Origin: Tanypteryx hageni
Lineage: Eukaryota > Arthropoda > Insecta > Odonata > Petaluridae
DNA length: 64,000 bases
Assembly: GCA_028673005.1 (NCBI GenBank)
Contig: CM054113.1
Span: 204,343,504-204,407,503, forward strand
Reading direction: 5' to 3'
Part shown: positions 1 to 10,144 of the stretch, piece after piece
How positions within the stretch are numbered: position 1 is the stretch's first letter
Layout of the letters: each line of letters opens with the position of its first letter
Notes under the pieces: model-generated
Told to the model about the DNA's origin: nothing
What the model saw: the letters and a program-made list of their open reading frames with translations, nothing else
Database searches by the model: none
Translations under genes and position numbers: made by a program

Positions 1-194
1 AAGGGGGAATCGTTATACGTTTCACGTGCACCATCGCCGTCAGAACGGTAAATAAATTAGCCTGCATTTGTATCGATGAATTTAAATATGAATCGGCGTC
101 TCGGAGAAGAACTTTCCGGCGCGGCTCCTATCCGTGTCGAGAGGAGATAAGTTCTCGAAGATTCACTGCTGAGATAGGTTCTTGAGAATTCGGG

Positions 195-1058
195 CGAGAG
201 GGAGAGAGGCGAAGGACTGGGGCGAGGTTAAGCAGAGGGGAGGGGTAGAGTTTGATAGAGGGGATCAGGCCATTGTGATGATGCGGGGGGGAGAGAGGAA
301 ACTGGGGGAGAGAGGAAAGTGGGAGAGAGAGGAAAGGGGGGAGAGAGAAATGGGAGGTGTTGCCGAAACGGAGGAAGAGCGAACGAAAGGACAGACGGGC
401 AAAAGAGGGGAGAAAGGGAGGGGCTAGAATGAAACATGAGAAAAGGGCAACTGGGAGGGAAGCGAAAGAAAGCGTAAAAGAAAGGAAAAAAGCCGAGAGA
501 GAAAGTGAATTTGAAACAGGAAAAGATGCGGATAGAAAAAGAAGAAATGGTAACAGGAGAGAGAAAGAGAATTTATGAAGAAGGGAGAAATGTAGATGAG
601 AAGAACGCTGTAGAGAAAAGCGAAGAAAGAAAGTAAATATAAGAAAAGCCGAGGACGGAAAGGGAAAAGCCTAAAAAGAAGAGTGGATAGATAAAAGGAA
701 TAAAAATACAGGAAGGAGAGAGAACGAAAGAGAAGAATGGAGAAGGAAGGAGAGGGCGATAGGATGTGGGAAAGAAGAAATGAAGAAGGGAATGAAGAGA
801 AAATATGAGAACGAATAGGAAGTGACGAACAGATAGGAATAAGACAACAAAGTAATAAAAAGAAATGAATGAAGAATAATAAAAAGGACAAAGAGAAGGG
901 TAGAATGAAAGAAAGGAGCAGGAAGAGGGAGATAATAAGAGAGAGGCGGCCAAAGCAGGCAGAGAAGCATAAGTAGGGACGAGAAGAGCAGGAGAAAAGG
1001 AGGGAAGAAGAAAGAGAGAGAAGGAAGATAAGAGAGGGAGCGTAGATCGAACACAAAC
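195..1058 (+). repeat. Long purine-rich (GA) tract
   Basis: About 860 bases in which the + strand is almost only A and G, with irregular GAGAGG, GAAAG and GGGAGAGAGG blocks and no fixed period. The long open frames here on both strands (K/E/R-rich on +, S/L/F-rich on -) follow from the biased composition and are not credible genes. Positions 1-194 upstream are mixed sequence with nothing recognisable. Confidence 0.85.
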
Positions 1059-1814
1059 GCCGAGAGCCTGCGAATTTGCATCGGACGCCCATTAATCAAA
1101 CGCTCCATCTCTGATGGATTGCATAGCTGGAATAGTATCGGGCCATCCTCTCCAACAGCCTAATTCGCCCTCTCCACGGCTATCCCACTGACCTCTCTAT
1201 ACACATCCTCTCTTCATCCCCGGCCCTTGTCGTCCCCTCTTAATGCCTCCCTCTTCCCCTCTCACACTCCCTCTCCTCTCGGCATCTAAATCCCCTGCAT
1301 TCTCCTTTCCCCGTCTCCCTAGCGCATCCTCCCCTTTGCCAGGGCAAAGCGATCCAGCGACGAGGCATCGAGGTGCTTTCAGAGTGCTTGCACGTTTCAT
1401 GATGCTGGTACGTCGCGTAGCCTTTAAAGCTACATCAGCAAGAAGGCGCATTAGCGGAGATTCCGTAGTAAAAGTAGTTATGCATAACTTGCTTCTTAAC
1501 TCTCGCTGAAGCGACGGATGGATAGAAAGGAGGCTGTTTTCTCTGAAATTCCCACTTCTCACTTTACCAACGCTGTTTTAAGTCGTTCTCTCCTTTCCTC
1601 GTTATCGTCATCGGTGCTTCCGTCGCTCTGGCGCATTTAATACGCTTAAAACCTTTCTAACCCATGTCCAATATACTGAACACATACATATCCCATGACA
1701 AGTTGACCTTAAGCTCTTCTTATCAACGCTACGTTTAATTAGGGGTGTGCTAAAATGTAAGGATCCATATAGCCTCGCTTTCTGAGGGAAATGACGAAAT
1801 AATTGCTTAGACGG
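1059..1814. other. No gene seen; pyrimidine-rich patch at 1196-1345
   Basis: Mixed non-coding sequence. The + strand is C/T-rich at about 1196-1345 (runs such as CCCTCTCC). Short overlapping frames in this stretch show no protein family signature. Confidence 0.6.
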
Positions 1815-1850
1815 CACACCCACGCACACCCACACGCACGCGCGCGCGCG

Positions 1851-1915
<65 letters not shown>

Positions 1916-1916
1916 C
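1815..1916. repeat. Compound microsatellite CA/CG/CA/TA/CA
   Basis: Successive dinucleotide blocks: CA-rich with CCCACG interruptions, (CG)n at about 1839-1850, (CA)n at about 1851-1870, (TA)n at about 1871-1903, then (CA)n to 1916. The alternating purine-pyrimidine CG/CA run is potentially Z-forming, and the TA run can extrude as a cruciform. Confidence 0.95.
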
Positions 1917-3490
1917 TTACCGCGTAAAGTCTATATGTAATTTTAAAAGTAAATATGTATAACGTTGAGTGATGGCGCTACCACCTTCGACTTTCAATCT
2001 TCATTTATCACAAACGACTACAGTTAATGAAAAATCCTAATCTATCGTTTAACTTTTAAAAAATATTTCTAATTGATGAAAACGTTTTTAAGGCAGCGGC
2101 TTATTGTGCCTTAATTGAAAGTTGCCTTATACAAATGACGGAGGAAGCAGTACGGATTCTTCGTGTTCCAAAGAATAATACCTCTCACTCATTCACACGA
2201 AGGAACTAGACGTGGCAATTTATAGGTTCCTTTAAAGCCTCATTCGGACAATTCAGTACTTTAATTGGGTATCCTTCTTCGAAAACGCAACTGAAGAGGT
2301 CTGAGTTTGAATAGAGATGGGATCGCAGCTTCTCGACGTGAAAAAATTAAGACCGCCATTGCAGCGCTATTGTTTCTTCCACCGCCTACATTGTTTATAC
2401 TGCCCGATTAACACTCGAAGATATTTTAATTCACATCCTAAGATTAATAAGTGTTATCTCCGAATAGAAACGTTTAAAACTTCTTTCCGTGCATGTAATG
2501 CGTCTTATCTGTCGCTCGATAATCTCCGTTTCAATTCGTATTCAATCCGCCTCCTTCCCCGATTAAAATTTCCCCTTATCGGTATGCGTTTGAAATCCAA
2601 CGTCTTTTCCCTCTATCCTCTTCTCCCAGTTGCATAAATAACTCTTTCTCCTTCCGCATCCCTTATAACCCTCCGTATTCCTTTTAAGCTTCCAAATTCC
2701 ACCGCTCTCCTCAGCCATCTTCCCTTCTCTTCCATTTCTTTTCACATCCCAATCCTTACATTGTCGCGGAACAGTGACAAGAGAGAGATTTGGAATATTT
2801 CCGAGCATGGTGTTCCTTCCTCTCCCGTAAAAAAAAAAAACAAAGCGAGAATCGATTGTTCCGCACCATTATCCATACGTTTCGACTTAACATGACGCTT
2901 CCTTGGCAGCGGAACCGCTTCTGGCTTCTTTTAACGATGAATATTTATCGTTTGAGAAAATAACACGCATGCATAATGGACTATAAAAAGTCAGAGATTA
3001 TTTATATTCTTAAGGGCGTTCGTTTAACTTTCAATTGCCCCGGAATCGTTAGGAAAAGGTCGGTCATTCAAGCACAGGATTATATTTTGGAATGAAATTT
3101 TTTGCAATTATAATAGTGAACTTCTCTGACTCAAACCACGACGAGAAAATGTAGAAATTAATCGATTTGTGTTAGAAAAATGTAAAATTACCGAAACATT
3201 TAATGATAGATTTATATTAATATTCGAGTAATTGAACTGTTAATTTATAGAGATTCAGATTATAATAATGATAATGGAGGTTACATTATACATCATTTAA
3301 ATTAATTAAACCAATTGTAAAATTTAATTTTACAATGGACCAGACCGTGGTTCCACAAAACACGTCCCGCGGGCTACAACCGGCCCCAGTAGCGTTTTCA
3401 TCCTTCCTACCTTGCCTCATCGATTTTTTTAATACAGACATAGTACTTGGCGGTATCATTAGATATTATTTATGAAGTCCAGATCTAGAA
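1917..3490. other. Non-coding, nothing recognised
   Basis: AT-rich sequence without a supportable gene. A short C/T-rich patch lies at about 2640-2730. The 106-residue frame at 2317-2637 has no recognisable domain. Confidence 0.6.
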
Positions 3491-3540
3491 CAGTATTTCT
3501 CAAAGTGGGGTACGCGAGAGAAGTTCTGGGGTACGCCAAC
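3491..3540 (+). mobile_element. Possible hAT terminal fragment
   Basis: CAGTATTTCTCAAAGTGGGG followed by TACGC resembles hAT-type terminal inverted repeats of the form CAGTGTTTCTCAAA. I found no matching inverted end or target duplication nearby, so at best this is a solo end. Confidence 0.3.
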
Positions 3541-4916
3541 ACGACAAAGGAAGTTTTACCTAATAATGAAATAGTATAACTATTCCTAGTTTTGTTTAAG
3601 CAAACAAAACAATAATGTATGCAAAATCCTGAGTAAAGCAAAATTGTTTAATGGAGATTTAACGATGGTTGGAATTTCTGCGCATTATTATGCCCATGGG
3701 GCATGCGTTAATGTGTTAGTTGCATTTCGCTTCAAGTCCCTGTGATAAAATTTTGAATAGGGATTAAGAAGAAATAATTCTATCAATTTATATTTAAACC
3801 GACATGTTTTTTAAAAATTAGGTAAGTGCATAAATCTCTCGCCCATACACTTTCATTCGTCAATTGTCATTTAAATTAAATTTAAGCGGGACTGCGGCGC
3901 ACTACTCGATTGTTACAGACAAATTTTGCGTAATAAGCCAAAAAGGCCAAGCAGACGACCCTGGACTCTTTTTTTCAAATACAGAGGCTCATAGATCCCC
4001 ATAAGTGTCCCAGGAAATATTTTTAGATTATGTGCTTTAATTATAAATTACGCTTTTTTGTCAATGTAATTTTGATTCTCTAATAAATGACAATAAATAT
4101 GTTTTTACATTGAATGTGGATCCAAAAATACCATTTGTAAAATGATTACTCCCTTCGAATGCGGATTTTCGCCTAAAGCGGAGTTGTCACGAACGCATCC
4201 TCCGCGTTAAGCAGGTGTTAACTTGTAAACTTGTCCCGGAGTTTTTTGAAAAAAGTGTACTTTATGGAATAAGAAACATTAATCTAGACCATATTTTTCG
4301 AGTAATACGTGGATACAATACATATACTTTTAATATAGGCGCATGACAGATGCAAAACAATTCTCAAAATTAGCAATTTGAAATTTACATCAGTCATTTG
4401 GAATATAGTTTGTGGCCCGCAGAGTAGTATATAAAGACTTTTATATCCCTTATATATTAAAATCGTAAGCTGTCCGGCGGTCGGTCGGTCGTTTGTCACC
4501 CCTCTAATCAAGCTGCAAAATAATCCGCGTTAGGTCAATCCGATTTCAACGGAACTATAACCATAATACCCGGCGTGACATTGTGGATGAGATAGGTGTG
4601 CAGTTGTCTAACATAAGAGTATGGATGCGATACCACGATAGTTTCCATTCTCCATTTTATTAACATATAAAAGAGTGTAAGACAACATTTGTTTGCTTTT
4701 AAAAATTACTTATGTTTATAGTAGAAATTAAAAACTTGATCTAAAGTACGTGCATATGAACACAAATTCATTTTCCTACCGTAGATTTTCAAATATAATT
4801 TGAACTGGCTCAGAAAACTGTTATAAAGACGATATTTTAAAGTATTTTGTGAATAAAATATTTCGTTGCCAAGAGCAACCAGCATTGTTGCTGTACTCAT
4901 AAAATTACACAACCGT
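3541..4916. other. Non-coding, nothing recognised
   Basis: AT-rich DNA. It includes a short GGTCGGTCGGTCG run at about 4475-4490 but no gene, RNA or bounded repeat that I can support. Confidence 0.55.
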
Positions 4917-5350
4917 ATTGGGATAACGGAGGAAGATGGAAGTATGGGGGAAGGAGAGAGTGTAAGAGAGAGGAAGAAGAGAGAGAAATGAAAGAAAGAG
5001 GAGAAGGGAGAGGAGGGAAATCGGGTGGTTTGGTGGGAGAGGGGGGGGGAAGGATAGAGGGATGTAGAGAGTGAGGGAGAGAGAGGGGGGGTAGAGAGGG
5101 GAAAGAGGGGTGAGAGTAGTAGGAAGGGAGAGGGGTATAGGGTGAGAGGAGGGAGTGGGGTTGGTAGAGGGGGAGAGAGAGGGTGTGAGAGATAGGGGGA
5201 AAGAGAGGAGGGAGGTAAAGAGGAAGAGAGTAGGAGAGACAGACTTAAAGCTAGAAGAGAGTGTGGGGGGAGAGAGAGAGAGGGGGGTAAGGAGGAAGAG
5301 TGGAGTAAGGAGGGAGGAGAATGTGGAATGGGAAGAAAGTGTGTGGTAGA
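4917..5350 (+). repeat. Purine-rich (GA/GGGA) tract
   Basis: About 430 bases of nearly pure A/G on the + strand, with G-runs up to about nine. The 167-residue S/L/P-rich minus frame at 4905-5408 is a low-complexity artefact of this tract. Confidence 0.85.
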
Positions 5351-6046
5351 GTGAGATGTAACGAGTGTTTGTCTTATAAAAGAGAGCGATAATTGGATGT
5401 TCTTTCACCCATGGGGCTGGAGGTAGACTTGATATTGACTAAAACTTCTGCGAACCGCCTTTTATTTTCGATGCCGTTGTTTCGTAAATGTTATATCTTT
5501 TTGTAAAAAATATTAATCGTTGACCGAAGGGCTTTAAAGCCTGAGCGAAGCAAACACCGGTGGGATTGGCGACCGTTGGCCGCAGGGGCGGAGCCCCTAT
5601 ATTGTACTGCTTTTACTAAAAAGTTGGGTCGGTACTTGACGTAACAGTTCAGGAAATATACGTTTACTTTTGATTTTCGTCATTTTCAGTAGTATATATT
5701 TTTCAAATGAAAATGGGTATGATTAAATTACACTCGCATGTATACGATTAAGTGGAAGGTAAGTGTCGTTGCTTTAGTCCTTTTCTAAATGACGGCTCGC
5801 ATTGATGGTTGCATGAGATGTCACCAATGTTTCGACGGGCCAAATTAGAGATTAAATCGGATGTAGCCTAGAGATTCTCTAATACAATAAAGTGAAAATA
5901 AATTCTAAACGTGGTTTTTGGGGTTGAAGTTTCAATGTTAAATGTTTTATTGTTATAATTATAATTTGAATAAAATATATGCATTTTTTGTTATAAATTG
6001 TACGAGTCTCTCGTTTGTCGTATCTTCGCAGGCTGTAATAAACGGT
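5351..6046. other. Non-coding; small GC-rich island at 5527-5600
   Basis: The island at about 5527-5600 contains CGAAGGGCTTTAAAGCCTGA and GGGGCGGAGCCCCT, both near-palindromic and distinct in composition from the AT-rich surroundings. Such GGGGC..GCCCC motifs often mark old repeats, but I cannot assign a family. Confidence 0.45.
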
Positions 6047-6090
6047 TTCAGGGGCCGCATGAGGTCCGCGGACCATAGGTTTCCCACCCA
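6047..6090 (+). mobile_element. Possible hAT-MITE right-end fragment
   Basis: GGGGCCGCATGAGG.. followed by GGTTTCCCACCCATGC resembles the right ends of the family at 36128-36409 (GGTTGCCCACCACTG). It abuts the element starting at 6100, and no partner left end is recognisable. Confidence 0.3.
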
Positions 6091-6099
6091 TGCTTTAAT

Positions 6100-6353
6100 C
6101 GAGGGGTCACCAAACATTTTGCTGAAAGGGCCACATGAGACTTCATGATCCAGTGTGCGGGCCACATAAGGCATTTCAAATGACTGATCGGGCCGTGTAA
6201 AAACTTCAAAGAGCAAGTTTTGAGATTCTTTTCGATTCTATAATATGTAATGCGCTTATATTAAAAGTAGATTTCACCCAAGTGCTCGGAGAATGTCGTT
6301 TAAATATCATAAATGATATCTAATGAATACTCTTGCTGATACTGGGGACCTCT
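6100..6353. mobile_element. hAT-type MITE (family C), 254 bp, perfect 8-bp TSD
   Basis: The left end CGAGGGGTCACCAAAC and the reverse complement of the right end AGAGGTCCCCAGTATC form degenerate terminal inverted repeats. The element is flanked by identical GCTTTAAT copies at 6092-6099 and 6354-6361, the 8-bp duplication typical of hAT transposons. Its interior (AAAGGGCCACAT.., an AGTTTTGAGA block, GAATGTCGTTT, a GATATC block) is shared with the element at 38527-38847, so the two are copies of one family. It contains no coding capacity. Confidence 0.85.
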
Positions 6354-6361
6354 GCTTTAAT

Positions 6362-6619
6362 CCAATAGTATTTACTCGGAAATAAAATTTGACTATAATT
6401 TTTTTAATTCAAAAAGTAAAAATTAAATTTAAAAATTAGGTTATCTTTCATATAAGTGAAATTTTGAAAAAATCTTTATTTTTGAATGACTACATTTTTT
6501 CATTAAATAATAAAGACTTTTAAGACAAAACGTTCTAATGCAGGATTCGTCCGTCACTAAGTCGTGCTGCCATCTTTTGTCGATTTCTGGATTATTGACG
6601 GGTTTGGAAACGTGTACAC
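6362..6619. other. Non-coding, nothing recognised
   Basis: AT-rich spacer between two repeat fragments. No frame or repeat can be supported. Confidence 0.5.
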
Positions 6620-6745
6620 CAATGATAAGCAACCTACGGCCCGCGAAGCTAAGATTTAAAAGAGAATTAACACAAATTCATATCTTATACATTCAAATTA
6701 CGACAGTAAAACACTTGGTATTAAAATGTTAACCTTAAAAGCCTA
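6620..6745 (+). mobile_element. hAT-type MITE family A, left-end fragment
   Basis: It begins CAATGATAAGCAACCTACGG and continues with CCCGCGAAGCTA. It then follows the element at 36128 closely (a TTTAACACAAATTCAT-like block, CATTCAAATTACGACA, AAAACACTT, AAATGTTAACC). The match stops near 6745 and no right end follows, so this copy is truncated. Confidence 0.7.
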
Positions 6746-6772
6746 GGGAACCATTTTGCAACAGAAAAAAAT

Positions 6773-6850
6773 TCTTCAATGACCGGGAATTAAACCCGGG
6801 TCTTCCACGCACCCACGTGTACTCACGTAAAGTAATCCGCCAATCCGCCA
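6773..6850 (-). mobile_element. Possible tRNA-derived SINE fragment
   Basis: On the minus strand, ACCCGGGTTTAATTCCCGGT reads like a tRNA T-arm with a one-base-degenerate box B (GGTTTAATTCC). Upstream sequence is GGCGGATT-rich and only weakly like an A box. No complete cloverleaf can be drawn by eye. Confidence 0.3.
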
Positions 6851-6894
6851 ATGTGTTCTGCGGCTTTGTGGTGAATGTGCGTAGCTCGTGATTT

Positions 6895-7200
6895 TTTCGC
6901 AAAATACGTATCTTTGTCCCTCAATCATGGCTGATAAGCGCGAAAGTGATTCTAAAGGTGCTATTTTTTTGAAAAATACGTAACTTTGTCCCTCAATCAT
7001 GGGTGATAAGCGCGACAGTGATTCTGAAGGTGCTATTGGTACGAAGAGACGTACAAGTACTCTTGAGGGAAAATTCGACATTGTGAAGCGATATAAAAGC
7101 GGCCAATCAAAGTATATAACATCACAAACGTACATACTTATGGTAATTTCCGACATACCTACGTAAAATTCGACTTACGTAAGGGTTTGCGGAACCAATC
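6895..7200 (+). pseudogene. Tigger/CENP-B-like (pogo) transposase N-terminal remnant
   Basis: From the ATG at 6999 the frame reads MGDKRDSDSEGAI, then TLEGKFDIVKRYKSGQS. That is the N-terminal helix-turn-helix pattern of CENP-B/Tigger transposases ('leEKldIikryekGes'). The frame decays near 7140. The start is duplicated: a 72-bp unit holding an alternative ATG at 6927 (MADKRESDSKGAI, then stop) lies directly upstream. Downstream, CGACTTACGTAAGGGTTTGC followed by GGAACCAATC resembles Tigger-type terminal sequence. The TC5 helix-turn-helix half and the whole DDE domain are missing, so this is a deeply deleted element. Confidence 0.6.
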
Positions 7201-7336
7201 TCTCTATACGAGTATATGAGAGTGAACTTAATATAAAAGTTATTGATAAAAACAGTAAAATCTTTTGTGAAACAAGTCTTTTGCACGAATCCCACGGTGT
7301 ACCGTCAAATCGTCGCGCGGCAATTGGTCACAAGAC

Positions 7337-7432
7337 AAATTCGTCGCATGATAAATTCGTCGCATGATAAATTCGTCGCATGATAAATTCGTCGCATGAA
7401 AAATTCGTCGTATTGCAAATTTGTCCTAAATT
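7337..7432 (+). repeat. 16-bp tandem array in the left TIR
   Basis: Six consecutive 16-bp units, the first three being AAATTCGTCGCATGAT and the last three diverged. The same unit recurs reverse-complemented as GCGACGAATTT..TCTT at about 11836-11880 and 12105-12150 in the right terminus. The array is probably a transposase-binding or structural repeat of the host element. Confidence 0.9.
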
Positions 7433-7490
7433 AAGGAATCGTTGAGAAAATAGGAAATATTTTTATTTTCAACATTCGTCGAGAGAATTT

Positions 7491-8104
7491 GATGATGTAC
7501 TTTTTGTGTTTTAAGAGGGCGAGCCGTGATTGTGGGTGTATGGCAGGGGGTGAATATGTTTCAAACAATTTTTTTTGTTACTTTTAGGAATCTTCGAGGG
7601 AATCGAATTTCATTATATACATTAATTAATATTTATATTAATACTTTTTCAGCCAAATATATTTTTTGCCGTTTTAGCTAATCGGGTGGGGATATCCTTT
7701 TCTTCATTAATTCTGCAAGACACCATATTTAGTGTATGGGAGGGGTTGGCGAGGCCTCATAATTTCCGAATAAATTATAGAACTCCTGTGCAGATTATTC
7801 ACAACAATTATCTTAATAAAAATTTCGGAAAATATAATTGGTGAAATATTTTTATCTTATCTGTTCAGGGTAATAATAAAAGGATTATTCCTCTTGTCAT
7901 TTTGTGTATGACGCATTTTATACGTGTTTTAACCCCTCAATCCCGGAGGAGATTTATTAAATCCCACCCATACGTCCGGATGAGGTTTTTAAATTTTTTA
8001 TACCTCCCTCAATAAGTAAAAAATATATACCTATATATTCAGAATATTATTGAACACCTTAGGTACAGCACACGCAGAGAAGAATAGTGTTTTATTTTTT
8101 AAAA
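7491..8104. other. Interior of the 7.3-12.2 kb element, no gene seen
   Basis: AT-rich, multiply interrupted in all frames, and no domain recognised. Confidence 0.5.
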
Positions 8105-8177
8105 AATTATTTGGCCCGCGGCAATCTTAAGAAGTACAAAATCTGGCCCGCTGCCCAAAAAAGGTTGCCCATGCCTG
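8105..8177 (+). mobile_element. hAT-MITE family A right-end fragment
   Basis: TTTGGCCCGCGGCAATC.. and ..CTGGCCCGCTGCC precede AAAAGGTTGCCCATGCCTG. The reverse complement of that last stretch starts CAGGCATGGGCAACCTTTT, matching the terminal pattern of the family A elements at 36128 and 41012. No left end was found. Confidence 0.45.
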
Positions 8178-8369
8178 CCTTATAGCTTAGTAACCACTTC
8201 TGGTAATCTAATGTAAATATATTGAAGAGCTTCGCTGTTCGTGATTTTTGCTGACGTGTTCTCTTCTTGCTCACTTCATCGCTGCTTTAGCCCCACTAGA
8301 TAGCAAAACAGAGAAAGCCCTTATCTGAAGAAGAAAACAGACCCTACATCTTCTTTCAAATGAGAAAGA

Positions 8370-8398
8370 AAAGGAACCCAATTTTGTGGGTTCCCTTT
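8370..8398. other. Short hairpin
   Basis: GGAACCCA, a 6-base ATTTTG loop, then TGGGTTCC, extended by A/T pairs with one bulged C. Function unknown; it sits in the interior of the large element. Confidence 0.5.
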
Positions 8399-8594
8399 CC
8401 TCAGGTATTTATGTGTTAACTTTAGAAACCGAAAGCCCGTAGTTCCGTGGTAAAAACTAAAATTCTATCACAAAACTAAACATATTTTATGTAAACAAAT
8501 ACATACAAATAGATATACAAATTTCCTCCTAATTCCGCCTCCGAAAAGAACAAAGGCTCCTTCTCGACTAACTTGCTTTGGGGATGCTAAAAAC

Positions 8595-9008
8595 CTAAGT
8601 AATCCCAACCACCACGAAGAGGGGGAAATAACAGATATTGGTTGGCGTTGAAGCTCTTCTATGCAGCGAGGAAAGAAGGATCGCTCGGGCATGGAAGCGA
8701 ATGTTTACCGAAATGATATTTCTCAACCTAATTCCATTCTTGATGAATTGCATCGTAAACATTTCTAATAAGACGTTTTCCTTTCTATTTTTACCTGCCG
8801 ACGAAGACCTTCGTCGCATGATATAAGCCAAATGGCTCCACCAGAAAAAACGAGGATGAAAATCGTGCTCTCTTTTGAAAAGATACACAGTTCCTACATT
8901 GCATTTCAAACACAAAGGAAAGGTTCCTTTCCGCATTGAAAAGCGATTTTTATGCGGAGAAACACCGTCATATCGTAGCAAAATTGAAAATTCCATCGCA
9001 AAATTCAA
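8595..9008 (-). CDS. Unrecognised 137-residue frame, probably not functional
   Basis: This is the longest open frame inside the 7.3-12.2 kb element. It is Arg/Lys/Phe-rich with some Cys/His (LCLKCNVG, REHDFHPRFFWWSH), and no transposase, FLYWCH or DDE signature is convincing. The opposite strand is also fairly open (8638-8826 and 8875-9102), so the coding strand is uncertain. It could be a remnant of the element's own transposase or captured DNA. I chose the first in-frame Met only by convention. Confidence 0.12.
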   Translation of the reverse strand: MNFAMEFSILLRYDGVSPHKNRFSMRKGTFPLCLKCNVGTVYLFKREHDFHPRFFWWSHLAYIMRRRSSSAGKNRKENVLLEMFTMQFIKNGIRLRNIISVNIRFHARAILLSSLHRRASTPTNICYFPLFVVVGIT

Positions 9009-9447
9009 CGTTGATTATATATTTTTTAACAGGAAAAATACAGGACAAGCATATATAGGAAGTACAAAGCTTCCTCTTTCAAAATATATAAAGGTTGTTT
9101 AGATTTAAAGAAGTCTCTAGCGTCAAAAGGTAAAATAAATTAGGGCTGACCCAGGACGTAATAGTACGTCTGATGGCAATTTCGGGTTAACAAACTTCTC
9201 GTCTATGTAGAAGATTGAGATTTGGCAGGAATCCAGCGCGTGCCCGCGCTTTCATATAACAATCAATACTGTGAAAACTATTGAAGTTAAAGGCATGCAA
9301 CCTTCTTCAAATATAAATATAAACTATTCCAAACATTTCATTCGCTGCAACTATCCTTCTAAACCAATTAGGAAAAAAGTTTCCCGCAGATCAACTTTTA
9401 TATGCCTCGACTGAAAATTATAGATACATGTTACGATTGTTATTTTT

Positions 9448-10144
9448 ACTTTCTCCATAGACGAAGTATAGAGAAAGTATTGTTTTCATGAAAAAAATCG
9501 AATTCGAGATTTCAACGGAAATACATGTTTTAAGGTCCCCTGAACACCTTTTGACTATTTCCTCGATGATGTCTGTGTGTCTGTTTGTCTGTCGGTCAGT
9601 CTGTATGTGATAGATTTTTGTGGGCGCTCTAGCTCAAAAACTATTAATCAGGTCAACGCGAAATTTTGTATCTAACATTTCTTTAAAAGTTAGATCTGAT
9701 TAGTTTTTGGTAAAAATCGGTCGACCGGAAGTGGGTGTTCACTCTTGTCACATCCGTTATTTTGAAATATTTGCTTTAATATTTGATAAATGTAAAAATG
9801 TATTGGGATAAAAGTTGTAGGGAATTTTATTTTCTATAACCTTTGTCTGATACATTTTTCCATATAATGCATTGTTTAAGAGATATCTTATATTTTTAGC
9901 TGCCACCACCACGCCACCTACCGACAACTATTGTTAACAATTGACGCTTAGTTACGTCTTAGTAACGCTCCTTTTTCTTTTCTTAATTGTTGGAGCTTTG
10001 TGGCAACATCCAATATCAGAAAGCTATGGTTTGAATTTATTTCTGTTCTTTGTAAAGTCTAAAATTTTCTCGCAGTTTCTTAAAATATTTATTATTATGT
10101 AACCTATTTGGATTTTTTAGAAATATTACAGATATGGAGAAAGT
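9448..10144 (+). mobile_element. Repeat family B, copy 1, with 12-bp inverted ends
   Basis: The segment is bounded by ACTTTCTCCATA (9448-9459) and its reverse complement TATGGAGAAAGT (10133-10144). It includes a TGTCTGTTTGTCTGTCGGTC tract and the block CCGGAAGTGGGTGTTCACTC. A large part (about 9710-10175) recurs reverse-complemented at 22000-22617, sharing the AATATCAGAAAGCTA(T/C)GG and GGCCACATCAGATTTTTT blocks. Homology extends slightly past the inverted 12-mer, so the true boundary is uncertain. The transposon class is not recognised and no coding frame is present. Confidence 0.6.

Noticed and set aside
424..1092. 222-residue minus-strand open frame
   Set aside because: Entirely S/L/F/R low complexity produced by the purine tract; no domain and overlaps equally open frames.
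7337..7432. CRISPR-like array
   Set aside because: Direct tandem 16-bp units without unique spacers, in eukaryotic DNA; it is part of a transposon terminus.
6620..8177. A single long family A element joining the left end at 6620 and right end at 8177
   Set aside because: Flanks do not match as duplications, and the tip of the separate 4.9-kb element (7295) lies between them.
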